Shown piece after piece: positions 42,714 through 50,877 of a stretch of DNA of 51,999 bases. The position numbers and the translations under genes were made by a program. This DNA comes from Lachnospiraceae bacterium (GTDB lineage: Bacteria; Bacillota; Clostridia; Lachnospirales; Lachnospiraceae). The notes under the pieces were generated by a model. The model had not been told where the DNA came from. It did not search any database and saw nothing but the letters and a program-made list of their open reading frames with translations. Numbering within the stretch: the stretch's first letter is position 1; each line of letters begins with the position of its first letter. The DNA is taken from positions 1 to 51,999 of the forward strand of contig JAJPXG010000028.1 of assembly GCA_021205565.1 (NCBI GenBank), read 5' to 3'.

Positions 42714-44255
42714 ATGTCGGTAGAAGCTTTTTTGATGAAAATAAAACAGAAGATTTCAGGGCAGGATGCAGCCGTTTTTCTGGCGGCTTTTCTGGCTGGA
42801 CTGGCCGCGCATCTGCGCATTTTCATGAGTGATATTCCCAACCATGACGGGCTGTCGGGGATTCATTTTGACCAGAATATGATCACCTCCGGGAGGTGGT
42901 TTCTGACAGTGGCCTGTCATATTTCCACGGACTATACGCTGCCGTGGGTGATTGGTCTGCTGTCATTATTCTATCTGGGGATGACGGCTGTGCTTCTGTG
43001 CCGTTTCTTTCACTTAAAGCACGCCTACAGCGGGGTGCTGATAGCGGCGCTTTTAGCGGTTTATCCGTCTTTAAGCTCGAATTTTGCCTATATCTTTACG
43101 GCGGACGGTTACATGCTGGCGCTGCTTTTAGCGGTGCTGGCGGTTTATCTGGTGGAAAAAAGCCCGAAGGGGTTTTTTATCGCCGGTCTGCTTCTGGGCT
43201 TCTCCATGGGCATTTATCAGGCGTATCTGGCGTTTGCCATGGCGCTGGCGCTGTATGGCGTCTGCCGGGGCTGGTTTTTTGGAAGAGATCGGAAAGCCAA
43301 CCTGTTTCTGACGGCCCGCTATGTCGGCATGGGGGCCATCGGAGCGGTCTTTTATTATCTCATGCTGCAGATTTTGCTGAAAATACAGAACACCTCCCTC
43401 TCCGGCTATCAGGGGATCGGCAGCGGTTCATCGCAGGGGATTGTCAGTATTCTGGTGAATGTTTATCAGGATTTTGTGGTTCATACCCTGGGAGGCAATA
43501 TCCTGGCGCAGAAAGGGCCGATGCTGGTCATTATGGCGGTGCTTTTACTGGCCGGCCTGTTGACATTGGCAGCTGCTTTTGTGCAGGCGGGAGGTCTTCA
43601 CGATCCCTTAAGTCTGCTCTGTCTTCTGGCAGCGGTCATACTTGTACCGGTCTGTTTTAATGTAATGCTGATCATTTCGCCGGATGTGACCTATCATTCC
43701 CTGATGCGGTATCAGTGGGTTCTGCTGCCGGTCTGCGCCGTGGCGGTAATCGACCGGTATGCGGATGCGCTGCCTGTAAAGAAAGCGGCTAAGGCACTGC
43801 CCTGGGTGGGTGCGGTCACCACAGTGGTTGTGATTTTTTCCTATATCCTGACCTGCAACGTGGCGTATTTTAATCTGGAAAAGAAATTCACCAAAACGTA
43901 CAGTTACTGTCTGCGGCTGTTAGACCGGATCGAGCAGATGGAGGGATATACCTATGATATGCCTATCGCCATGATCGGGGTGGTCAGCGAGGACACGTTT
44001 CCCAGTACAGATCTGACTGTGGGTGTGACGGATTCTCTTTTAGGAATCAGCGGGGACTATCTGGTGTACACGGCGCAGAATTATCAGGATTTCTGGGAAT
44101 ATTATTTCGGAGTAACGGTACAGCTGGTGGACAGCGATGAGATTGTGGACATTTATAACTCTGAGGAGTACCAGGCGCTTGAACCCTTCCCGGCCGAAAA
44201 CTGTATGGTGATTGTGGACGGCGTGCTGTACGTCAAGACGGAGAATAAGGAGTAG
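42714..44255 (+). CDS. GtrII-like glucosyltransferase-domain membrane protein
   Basis: A 513-residue polytopic protein (about eleven transmembrane segments and a soluble C-terminal tail of about 110 residues) that fits the GtrII/GtrV-type O-antigen glucosyltransferase domain: an early loop SDIPNHDGLSGIHFDQNMITSGRWF (with the conserved D..GR) and VYPSLSSNFAYIFTADGYMLALLLA. GtrII enzymes take sugar from a polyprenyl-phosphate carrier and decorate a polymer outside the membrane. The GtrB-like enzyme that would charge the carrier is the next gene, four bases away. The flippase GtrA of the classical trio is not seen here. The ribosome site before ATG 42714 is weak. Confidence 0.85.
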   Translation: MSVEAFLMKIKQKISGQDAAVFLAAFLAGLAAHLRIFMSDIPNHDGLSGIHFDQNMITSGRWFLTVACHISTDYTLPWVIGLLSLFYLGMTAVLLCRFFHLKHAYSGVLIAALLAVYPSLSSNFAYIFTADGYMLALLLAVLAVYLVEKSPKGFFIAGLLLGFSMGIYQAYLAFAMALALYGVCRGWFFGRDRKANLFLTARYVGMGAIGAVFYYLMLQILLKIQNTSLSGYQGIGSGSSQGIVSILVNVYQDFVVHTLGGNILAQKGPMLVIMAVLLLAGLLTLAAAFVQAGGLHDPLSLLCLLAAVILVPVCFNVMLIISPDVTYHSLMRYQWVLLPVCAVAVIDRYADALPVKKAAKALPWVGAVTTVVVIFSYILTCNVAYFNLEKKFTKTYSYCLRLLDRIEQMEGYTYDMPIAMIGVVSEDTFPSTDLTVGVTDSLLGISGDYLVYTAQNYQDFWEYYFGVTVQLVDSDEIVDIYNSEEYQALEPFPAENCMVIVDGVLYVKTENKE

Positions 44256-44258
44256 GAT

Positions 44259-45209
44259 ATGGCATTACTGTCGATCATTGTTCCATCCTATAATGAAGAG
44301 GCCAATATTTACAATACGGCCGGACGGCTGACGCAGGTGCTGACTGAGGCGGATATTCCGTTTGAGATCGTGTTTGTCAGCGATGGGTCGCGGGATCAGA
44401 CTTTTGACAGAGTAAGGGAACTGGCTGCGCAGGATGAGCGGATATGCGGCATCGAATTCAGCCGCAATTTCGGCAAGGAGGCGGCTATTTTCGCGGGTTT
44501 AAAGCAGGCAAAGGGAAACTGCTGTGTGGTGATGGACTGTGACCTGCAGCATCCGCCGGAGGTCATACCGGAAATGTACCGTCTCTGGCAGCAGGGGTAT
44601 GACATCGTGGAGGGCGTCAAAAGTGACCGGGGCGAGGAGAGCGGCATTCACCGCCTGTTTGCGAATCTTTTTTATGGAATCCTGAGCAGGCTGATGAAGA
44701 TGGATATGCGGGATACCTCCGACTTTAAACTGTTAGATCGGAAGGTGATGGATGTCCTGCTGGGCTTGACGGAGCGCAATACCTTTTTCCGCGCACTGAC
44801 CTTCTGGGCGGGTTTTTCCTCCGTGAGTGTAAGCTACGAGGTGGGAGAGCGGGCCTTCGGAACGAGTAAGTGGAGCTTTCGGGGGCTGATCAGATACGCC
44901 GTCAGCAACACGACGTCCTTTACTACGGCACCGCTGCAGCTGGTGACGGTGGCCGGCGGCGTGTTTATTGCGGCCGCTTTCGTTCTGGGCATTCAGACTT
45001 TATATAATTATTTCACTCACTCTGCGGTGGAGGGCTTTACCACGGTAATTCTGCTGATTCTGATCGTGGGAGGTCTTCTGATGATCAGCATGGGTGTGAT
45101 CGGACATTACATCGCGAGGATTTACGAGGAGGTCAAGGGCCGGCCACGCTACATCATTGCGAAGGATACAGCTAAGGAGAAGGGACTCCATGAAAAAGAG
45201 AGAGAGTAA
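44259..45209 (+). CDS. GtrB-like membrane glycosyltransferase (GT2)
   Basis: A 316-residue GT2 of the GtrB group: SIIVPSYNEEANIYNTAGRL, FEIVFVSDGSRDQTFDRV, IEFSRNFGKEAAIFAGLKQAKGNCCVVMDCDLQHPPEVI with the DCDLQHPP metal site, and two C-terminal transmembrane helices (about 231-253 and 262-285). It should load a sugar from a nucleotide donor on undecaprenyl phosphate. Position directly after the GtrII-like gene strongly suggests that the two form a polymer-decorating pair. ATG 44259 follows AAGGAG. It ends 20 bases inside the acyltransferase gene. Confidence 0.93.
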   Translation: MALLSIIVPSYNEEANIYNTAGRLTQVLTEADIPFEIVFVSDGSRDQTFDRVRELAAQDERICGIEFSRNFGKEAAIFAGLKQAKGNCCVVMDCDLQHPPEVIPEMYRLWQQGYDIVEGVKSDRGEESGIHRLFANLFYGILSRLMKMDMRDTSDFKLLDRKVMDVLLGLTERNTFFRALTFWAGFSSVSVSYEVGERAFGTSKWSFRGLIRYAVSNTTSFTTAPLQLVTVAGGVFIAAAFVLGIQTLYNYFTHSAVEGFTTVILLILIVGGLLMISMGVIGHYIARIYEEVKGRPRYIIAKDTAKEKGLHEKERE

Positions 45210-46287
45210 TTTTGAGGCGCTCAGGCTGCTTGCGATGGCGCTGGTGGTGACACTGCACTATCTCAGCAAAGGAAACGTATTAAAGCCTCTGACGGAGGAG
45301 CTTCAATGGATGGATTGGGCAGCCTGGCTTCTGGAGGCTTTTGCCTATGTGGCGGTGAATGCATATGTATTACTGACGGGATATTTCATGTGCCAGTCGA
45401 AATTTCGCCTGGGGAGGCTTTTGCAGATTATCCTGGAGGTGTGGTTTTACAGCCTGGTCATACCGCTCGTTCTGGGGGCCTTCGGCATCCTGAACCTGGG
45501 GGCGCTTACGATCTATGACTGGCTGATTTTGATTTTTCCGCTGTCGATGCAGCATTACTGGTTCCTGTCTGTCTATGTATTACTGGTAATCATCTCTCCG
45601 CTATTAAACCGTGCCATCGCAGCGATGAATCAGAAGCAGCTGGCGGGTGTGACCATACTGGTGGCTCTGCCGCAGGTACTGTTAAAGTCGATCCTTCCGC
45701 TGACCTTTACGATGGATGACGGCGGCTGGGGCATTCTGTGGTTCGTGGAGCTGTACCTGATTGCGGCTTATATTCGAAAATACGGCATACCGTTCCTCTC
45801 CACAAAAACAAAGGCGGCGCTTGTCTATCTGGCAGGAGTGCTGCTGACCTGGGGAGGCGGCCTTGTGATGAACAGAATTTATCTGGCTACCGGGCGCTTC
45901 TCGGACAAGGTAACCTTTACCTTCAGTTATAATCATATTTTCATTCTGATCGCGTCGGTCGGTTTTTTCTGCATCTTTGCCAATATGAAAAGCGGGGAGG
46001 GGCTGCTTTCCAGGTTGATTCTCCGTCTGGCGCCATATTCCCTGGGCGTCTATCTGCTGCATGAAAATATCCTGCTCCGTTACGAATGGCCGGTCTGGCT
46101 GTCCGTTGCCATGCCGAATTCGCTCATTCAGCTTATCGTGGAGTGGATTGTGAAGGTTGCCATTGTGATGGTGGTGGGGCTTTTTGTGGACTTTCTGCGC
46201 AGTCTGTTGTTTATGGCGGGCGGACGTATATTGGCTCATACGCCGGTGCCGCGGTGGATGCAGAAGTGCGATGAGGTGATGAACTGA
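45190..46287 (+). CDS. Acyltransferase-3 (OafA/YrhL-like) membrane protein
   Basis: A 365-residue integral membrane acyltransferase with about ten transmembrane segments. The start ESNFEALRLLAMALVVTLHY contains the family R-x10-H signature (Arg then ten residues then His), and AAYIRKYGIPFL and LGVYLLHENILLRY match other conserved blocks. These proteins transfer acetyl or related acyl groups onto extracellular glycans. ATG 45190 is used (AAGGAG upstream) because homologues begin with this segment; the frame also opens at 45157. It overlaps the GtrB-like gene by 20 bases. Confidence 0.92.
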   Translation: MKKRESNFEALRLLAMALVVTLHYLSKGNVLKPLTEELQWMDWAAWLLEAFAYVAVNAYVLLTGYFMCQSKFRLGRLLQIILEVWFYSLVIPLVLGAFGILNLGALTIYDWLILIFPLSMQHYWFLSVYVLLVIISPLLNRAIAAMNQKQLAGVTILVALPQVLLKSILPLTFTMDDGGWGILWFVELYLIAAYIRKYGIPFLSTKTKAALVYLAGVLLTWGGGLVMNRIYLATGRFSDKVTFTFSYNHIFILIASVGFFCIFANMKSGEGLLSRLILRLAPYSLGVYLLHENILLRYEWPVWLSVAMPNSLIQLIVEWIVKVAIVMVVGLFVDFLRSLLFMAGGRILAHTPVPRWMQKCDEVMN

Positions 46288-46301
46288 GATTATGCTGTTA
46301 C

Positions 46302-46340
46302 AGGGTCGTGCACAACAGTTTCCCCGTTCCGCACGACCCT
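46302..46340 (+). other. Hairpin between the acyltransferase and the next gene
   Basis: AGGGTCGTGC (46302-46311) and GCACGACCCT (46331-46340) form a perfect 10-base stem with a 19-base loop. It lies 14 bases after the acyltransferase stop and 42 bases before the next ATG. The downstream bases (CTTCGTGGATATTT) have no real U-run, so it is only a weak terminator candidate and may be a leader structure. Confidence 0.7.
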
Positions 46341-46382
46341 CTTCGTGGATATTTAAAATAGAAAATTATAAGGGAAAGTTAC

Positions 46383-48215
46383 ATGATGAACATGACAACT
46401 TCAGCTTCTGAAAAACAACATACCCGCGCGAACAATTCTGCCCTCACCACAGTCCTCCTGTCCGTGATTTTATTCGCGTACACCTTCCGCAAGGTCAGCA
46501 TCGGCATCGACGCTACCGACACCGGCTATCACTTTGCCAACTTTCTCTACATGGACAATATGGACTCCATGTGGATTTTCTCCACATACCTCGCCAGTAA
46601 GCTCGGCCACCTCTTTACCCTCCTTCCCGGAGGGGACACCCTCTTAGGCATCAATATCTATACCAGCCTCATTCCGGCCGCTCTCGGCGTTCTGACCTTC
46701 CTCTTCTTTTCAAAGTGCGTCAAAACCCCCGGCTGGCTCTCCTTTATCGGTACCTTCGCCGCCTTAAATCTCTGCTGGTGCCCCACGACCTGCGTCTATA
46801 ATTACCTGACCTACCTTCTGTTCGGCGGCGGCGCCATGTTGCTGTGGCTGGGCCTTAAGAAGAATCAGAGAACATACCTGGTCGTGGCTGGTGTCTTTCT
46901 GGGACTGAACGTTCTGGTACGTTTCCCTAATCTGGCGGAAATGGCTCTTATCCTGGCAGTCTGGGCATACGGCCTGCTTACCAGGAAGAAATTCCGGGAT
47001 GTGATGAAGGACACCGGCTTCTGCGTGCTCGGCTACGCGGCCGGTATTGCGGTAGTGATGCTGCAGATTCAGATTCAATACGGGATCGGTGAATATGTCC
47101 AGGGAATTATCAGACTTTTTGGTATGACCTCCGACGCGGCCTCCTACACACCCTACGCGATGGTATATAACCTGCTCGCGGCCTGGCTGGATATGGGATG
47201 GTGGCTCTATATCGTCTTACTGGCGCTGGCGCTTGGCGTAATCGGCTTCATGATCCTGCCGGGAAAACTTAAGAAGGTGAAAAAGGGCGGATACCTCGTC
47301 TGCTGCATTCTATTGATGCTGTTTTTTTACAGGAGAGGCCTGTTTACATTGCATTTTGATGAGCTCTCATCGGTTCTTGGCCCCGTGACCCTTTTGATGC
47401 TTTTCATCCTTTTGCTGGCGTTCGCAGTGCTTGTTTTGAAGCGTTTCCCTGCCGAGAAAAAACTCCTGGCCATCATTGTGGTCATCATTCTCGGCATCAC
47501 TCCGATCGGCAGCAACAATCAGCTGACCACCAATATCAACTTTATGTTCCTGCCCATCTGCTTTGCTCTTGATACGCTTTGGCAGCTTTTTGAAACGAAA
47601 TCCGCAGGCGAAACCTGCAAAATATCACTTATGCAAGGGAAAATGAATATTTTCCTGCATAATTATCCGGTAAAAGCCTTCTCAGTGGTATATCTGGTCG
47701 TGCTTTTGTATCTTTCGACGGGCTTTGGAGCCAATTATGTATTCCGGGACGATACTTCCAACGGGGAGCGAACCGTGCAGGTGGAGAGCATCGAAAGCCT
47801 GCGTGGGATGAAGACCAGCGCCGTGAAAGCGGCGCAGTGGGAGGAGTTGGGAGAGTTCGCTGCCGGGGAAGGGCTGACAGGACAGACGGCGATTTTTTAT
47901 GGAAATGTCCCTGCCTTATCCGCTTATCTGAGAATGCCCTTCCTGATGAGTCCCTGGCCGGATCTGGATTCCTATTCCAGCGCGATATTTGAGACGGAAA
48001 TCGCGCAGATTGCGGCAAATCTGGAAAATGAGCGTCCGTATGTATTTTTGGGGCCGGATTTTAAAGAGTTGGTAACAAATGCATTGTTAAATGGGATGAG
48101 CGGTGAAGAATTTATGGCAACTTATGGCTACAAATTTGGCCTGCTCTATGATATGATACTGGAGAATGGTTACACTTGTATCTTTGAAAATGAAATCTGC
48201 GCGATCTATTATTGA
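46383..48215 (+). CDS. Large polytopic membrane protein, function unknown
   Basis: A 610-residue protein with roughly eleven transmembrane segments in the first 450 residues and a soluble C-terminal region of about 150 residues (NGERTVQVESIESLRGMKTSAV and onward). The first loop contains SIGIDATDTGYHFANFLYMDNMDSMWIF, with an acidic D-x-T-D-x-x-Y/H pattern in the place where GT-C enzymes keep the catalytic Asp. No family name is recognised. Third codon positions in the first ~1.2 kb are strikingly C-rich compared with neighbouring genes, and the last few hundred bases look like the neighbours. Its stop codon overlaps the left end of the 48.2-kb structured element. Confidence 0.8.
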   Translation: MMNMTTSASEKQHTRANNSALTTVLLSVILFAYTFRKVSIGIDATDTGYHFANFLYMDNMDSMWIFSTYLASKLGHLFTLLPGGDTLLGINIYTSLIPAALGVLTFLFFSKCVKTPGWLSFIGTFAALNLCWCPTTCVYNYLTYLLFGGGAMLLWLGLKKNQRTYLVVAGVFLGLNVLVRFPNLAEMALILAVWAYGLLTRKKFRDVMKDTGFCVLGYAAGIAVVMLQIQIQYGIGEYVQGIIRLFGMTSDAASYTPYAMVYNLLAAWLDMGWWLYIVLLALALGVIGFMILPGKLKKVKKGGYLVCCILLMLFFYRRGLFTLHFDELSSVLGPVTLLMLFILLLAFAVLVLKRFPAEKKLLAIIVVIILGITPIGSNNQLTTNINFMFLPICFALDTLWQLFETKSAGETCKISLMQGKMNIFLHNYPVKAFSVVYLVVLLYLSTGFGANYVFRDDTSNGERTVQVESIESLRGMKTSAVKAAQWEELGEFAAGEGLTGQTAIFYGNVPALSAYLRMPFLMSPWPDLDSYSSAIFETEIAQIAANLENERPYVFLGPDFKELVTNALLNGMSGEEFMATYGYKFGLLYDMILENGYTCIFENEICAIYY

Positions 48216-48419
48216 TATGATACAAGGGACAAAAGGTCAGAAATCGGATGCTTACACAAGGTACGCCCTTCGGGTGTGCATTCGTATTTATGACCTTGGG
48301 GACCGCAACGACATGAGGAAGGAGCAAATTTGGCCGTTTCTCAGGCCAAATTGTGCGGATTCCGAATGGCGTCATGGATTGAGAGAGCGTTATTTGCGAA
48401 GCAATCCATGGTATCATAT
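48215..48419 (+). repeat. 205-base multi-stem structured element
   Basis: Perfect 9-base outer arms ATATGATAC (48215-48223) / GTATCATAT (48411-48419) enclose several stems: an imperfect long arm at 48233-48251 / 48278-48297 with a small hairpin inside (around CGCCCTTCGGGTG), CCGCA (48303-48307) / TGCGG (48354-48358) enclosing AATTTGGCC (48327-48335) / GGCCAAATT (48344-48352), and CATGGATTG (48373-48381) / CAATCCATG (48402-48410). The pairs are compatible and give a multi-branched fold. Bases 48217-48244 are repeated exactly at 3745-3772. It fills most of the gap between the membrane protein and wecE. Confidence 0.85.
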
Positions 48420-48460
48420 TCATTTGTTGCTTTAAATATTACCAGAAAGAGGGAAATACG

Positions 48461-49594
48461 ATGATCAATTTTAATGTTCCGCCTTATACGGGAAAAGAAA
48501 TGGACTACATGAAAATTGCCGTGGAGAACCAGAAAATCTGCGGCGACGGTCAGTTTACACATAAATGCAACGAGTGGTTTGAGCAAAGAACCGGTACTTC
48601 GAAGTGCCTGCTGACGACCTCCTGCACGCATGCGACCGAGATGGCGGCTCTGTTGGCTGATATCCAACCGGGGGATGAGGTGATCATGCCCTCCTATACG
48701 TTCGTGTCCACCGCCAATGCCTTTGTGCTGCGCGGCGCCACGGCGGTATTTGTGGATATCCGTCCGGACACCATGAACCTCGATGAGAAAAAGATTGAGG
48801 AGGCCATCACGGACAAAACCCGCGCGATCGCTCCGGTACACTATGCCGGCGTCTCCTGCGAGATGGATACCATCATGGAGATTGCCCGCAGGCATAATCT
48901 GATTGTGGTGGAGGACGCGGCGCAGGGCGTCATGAGTACCTATAAGGGACAGGCGCTCGGCACCATCGGCGACTATGGCTGCTACAGCTTCCATGAGACC
49001 AAAAACTACAGCATGGGCGAGGGCGGCGCCCTGCTGGTCAAGGATCCCGCCAAGGCAGAGGAAGCGGAAATTATCCGCGAGAAGGGCACCAACCGGACCA
49101 AATATTTCAGAGGACAGATTGACAAATATACCTGGGTGGACCATGGCTCCTCCTATCTTCCGAGCGATTTAAACGCGGCTTATCTGTATGCCCAGTTAGA
49201 GATCGCGGATGAGATCAATGAGAAAAGGCTGAAGCTGTGGAAGCGGTATTACGAGGAGCTGTCCGATCTGGCGAAGGCCGGCAGAATTGAGCTGCCCGTG
49301 ATTCCGGAGGGCTGCGTCCATAATGCGCACATGTTCTATATCAAAGCCAGGGATTTAGAGGAACGGACACAGCTGATTTCCTATATGAAGGAGCAGGAGG
49401 TGCTCTGTGTCTTCCATTACATTCCGCTTCATTCTTCTCCGGCGGGCAGACAGTTCGGCCGCTTCCACGGTGAGGACGTCTATACCACCAGAGAGAGCGA
49501 GCGCCTGATGCGCCTGCCTATGTATTACAGTCTGAAAGAGGATCAGGTCGACTACATTGTGGATCGGATTCACAAGTTTTACGCTTCAAAATGA
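48461..49594 (+). CDS. wecE: dTDP-4-amino-4,6-dideoxygalactose transaminase
   Basis: A 377-residue PLP aminotransferase matching WecE (RffA), which converts dTDP-4-keto-6-deoxyglucose and glutamate to dTDP-4-amino-4,6-dideoxygalactose. Long conserved stretches are visible: CGDGQFTHKC, IQPGDEVIMPSYTFVSTANAFVLRG, APVHYAGVSCEMDTI, VEDAAQGVMSTYKG, and the PLP lysine Lys181 in SFHETKNYSMGEGG, plus IREKGTNRTKYFRGQ. Length and residues match the enterobacterial enzyme closely apart from one residue missing just after the lysine loop. The product is normally used as Fuc4NAc after acetylation by a WecD-like enzyme; none is next to it. RmlA/RmlB are not in the window. ATG follows AGAGGGAAA. Confidence 0.95.
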   Translation: MINFNVPPYTGKEMDYMKIAVENQKICGDGQFTHKCNEWFEQRTGTSKCLLTTSCTHATEMAALLADIQPGDEVIMPSYTFVSTANAFVLRGATAVFVDIRPDTMNLDEKKIEEAITDKTRAIAPVHYAGVSCEMDTIMEIARRHNLIVVEDAAQGVMSTYKGQALGTIGDYGCYSFHETKNYSMGEGGALLVKDPAKAEEAEIIREKGTNRTKYFRGQIDKYTWVDHGSSYLPSDLNAAYLYAQLEIADEINEKRLKLWKRYYEELSDLAKAGRIELPVIPEGCVHNAHMFYIKARDLEERTQLISYMKEQEVLCVFHYIPLHSSPAGRQFGRFHGEDVYTTRESERLMRLPMYYSLKEDQVDYIVDRIHKFYASK

Positions 49595-50877
49595 TTGAAA
49601 AAATAAGAGTTTCCTACCGGGTCTTTCTGAAGGGCTTTCTGAGCCTCTTTATCACAGTCCAGTGTGTTCTCGGCGTCCTGTACTGGCTCTGTAATGTGAC
49701 CCGCGCACAAAAATTTGATACGGTGTCTGAGCTGGGAAGGCTTGTCGCCGGACTGCCGGTTTTACCGGTGCATCTGATACAGACAGGGCTGGTTTTTGCG
49801 GCCGCGTACTACCTCTTTCGGCGTTTCCGGGAACGGAGGCAGAGTCTGATCTGTGCGTTTGCCGCTGTCACGGTTCCTTTTGTCATGCAGGTCTGTCTGT
49901 GTGAGACGGAGCATGCGGCGGCTCTTGCAGCTGCTCTATGTATGACCGCTGTAATTGTGGACTGTCACACCCGTAAGGAGCAGAAGATTGGCCGCCTGCA
50001 GATCGTACTGTTTATTGTAAGCCTGGTGACCCTGGTCCTTTGCGGAGCCGCCTACAGCTGCGCTGCCGCTCTGCTTTGCGGCGTGTGCATGGTCATCGAA
50101 GAGAAAAAGTACCATCGCAAAAAGAGCGCCCGCTTTCTCTGCCTGCTGGCGGCTCTCTTTGTGTGTATCGTGACGGCGTGGTTCGGTGTTCACCTGCAGA
50201 ATGACGCCAATCCGGACCGGATGCAGATTACCTGGCAGAGCGTCCTGATGAAAAGGCTTGCCTATCCCGGACTGGAGGGCGCCCTGTCGGAGGGCGTTTG
50301 CGAGGAGCTGTTTGAGACATTCGACACGGGTCAGATCAATAACTATCGTATCTATCCTTACCTGCTGGATACAGAGTTTGAGAGCTTTTTGCTTGAGACT
50401 GTGGGGGCGGAGAGGACACAGGAGATTTACCTGGAGCTTGCCTGGCACGGTCTGGACTGCGGGATCAAGGTCGACTGCAGGATGATTCTGGAGGACATGA
50501 TCTCCTATCTTTTCCCGGGGCTGATGTATCCCTTCTATTCGGACGGCAGTATCCTGGCGGAGTTTGGCTTTGGATTCCAGCAGTTTGTGGCGGATACGCC
50601 GTATCTGGCGGAAATTTATATGAATGTAAGCCTTCTGGGGTATGCCGTGGGGCTGGTTCTGACGATTGTCTGTCTGTTGATTGGCGGGATCCAAAAAAGC
50701 GCCAAAGAGTCGGTAAAAGGCTCCTGGCCGTTTTTTGTGATCTGGTTCGGCCTGGCGGTCATTTTTACCATGAGAGGGGCAGCCATCTTTAATTATAAAT
50801 ACGCAGCTTTTCTGGCAATACTTGATTATCTGCCGCTGCTGACTTTTTTGAACCGGTCAGAGGACAGGGGAATATGA
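49591..50877 (+). CDS. Polytopic membrane protein, function unknown
   Basis: A 428-residue membrane protein. About five hydrophobic segments in the first 200 residues are followed by a soluble extracytoplasmic stretch of about 150 residues (HLQNDANPDRMQITWQSVLMKRLAYPGLEGAL...), then two or three more helices. The soluble part holds aromatic/acidic motifs (LAWHGLDCGIKVDCRMILEDM) not recognised from any family. It is coupled to wecE (four-base overlap) and to the GT39-like gene downstream (four-base overlap), so it belongs to the same surface-glycan transcript. Confidence 0.78.
   Translation: MIEKIRVSYRVFLKGFLSLFITVQCVLGVLYWLCNVTRAQKFDTVSELGRLVAGLPVLPVHLIQTGLVFAAAYYLFRRFRERRQSLICAFAAVTVPFVMQVCLCETEHAAALAAALCMTAVIVDCHTRKEQKIGRLQIVLFIVSLVTLVLCGAAYSCAAALLCGVCMVIEEKKYHRKKSARFLCLLAALFVCIVTAWFGVHLQNDANPDRMQITWQSVLMKRLAYPGLEGALSEGVCEELFETFDTGQINNYRIYPYLLDTEFESFLLETVGAERTQEIYLELAWHGLDCGIKVDCRMILEDMISYLFPGLMYPFYSDGSILAEFGFGFQQFVADTPYLAEIYMNVSLLGYAVGLVLTIVCLLIGGIQKSAKESVKGSWPFFVIWFGLAVIFTMRGAAIFNYKYAAFLAILDYLPLLTFLNRSEDRGI

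Noticed and set aside
48217-48435. Small open frame starting ATGATACAAGGG that could encode about 72 residues
   Set aside because: It lies wholly within the multi-stem element, has no Shine-Dalgarno, and its start is the repeated 28-base sequence; a structured repeat is the better explanation.
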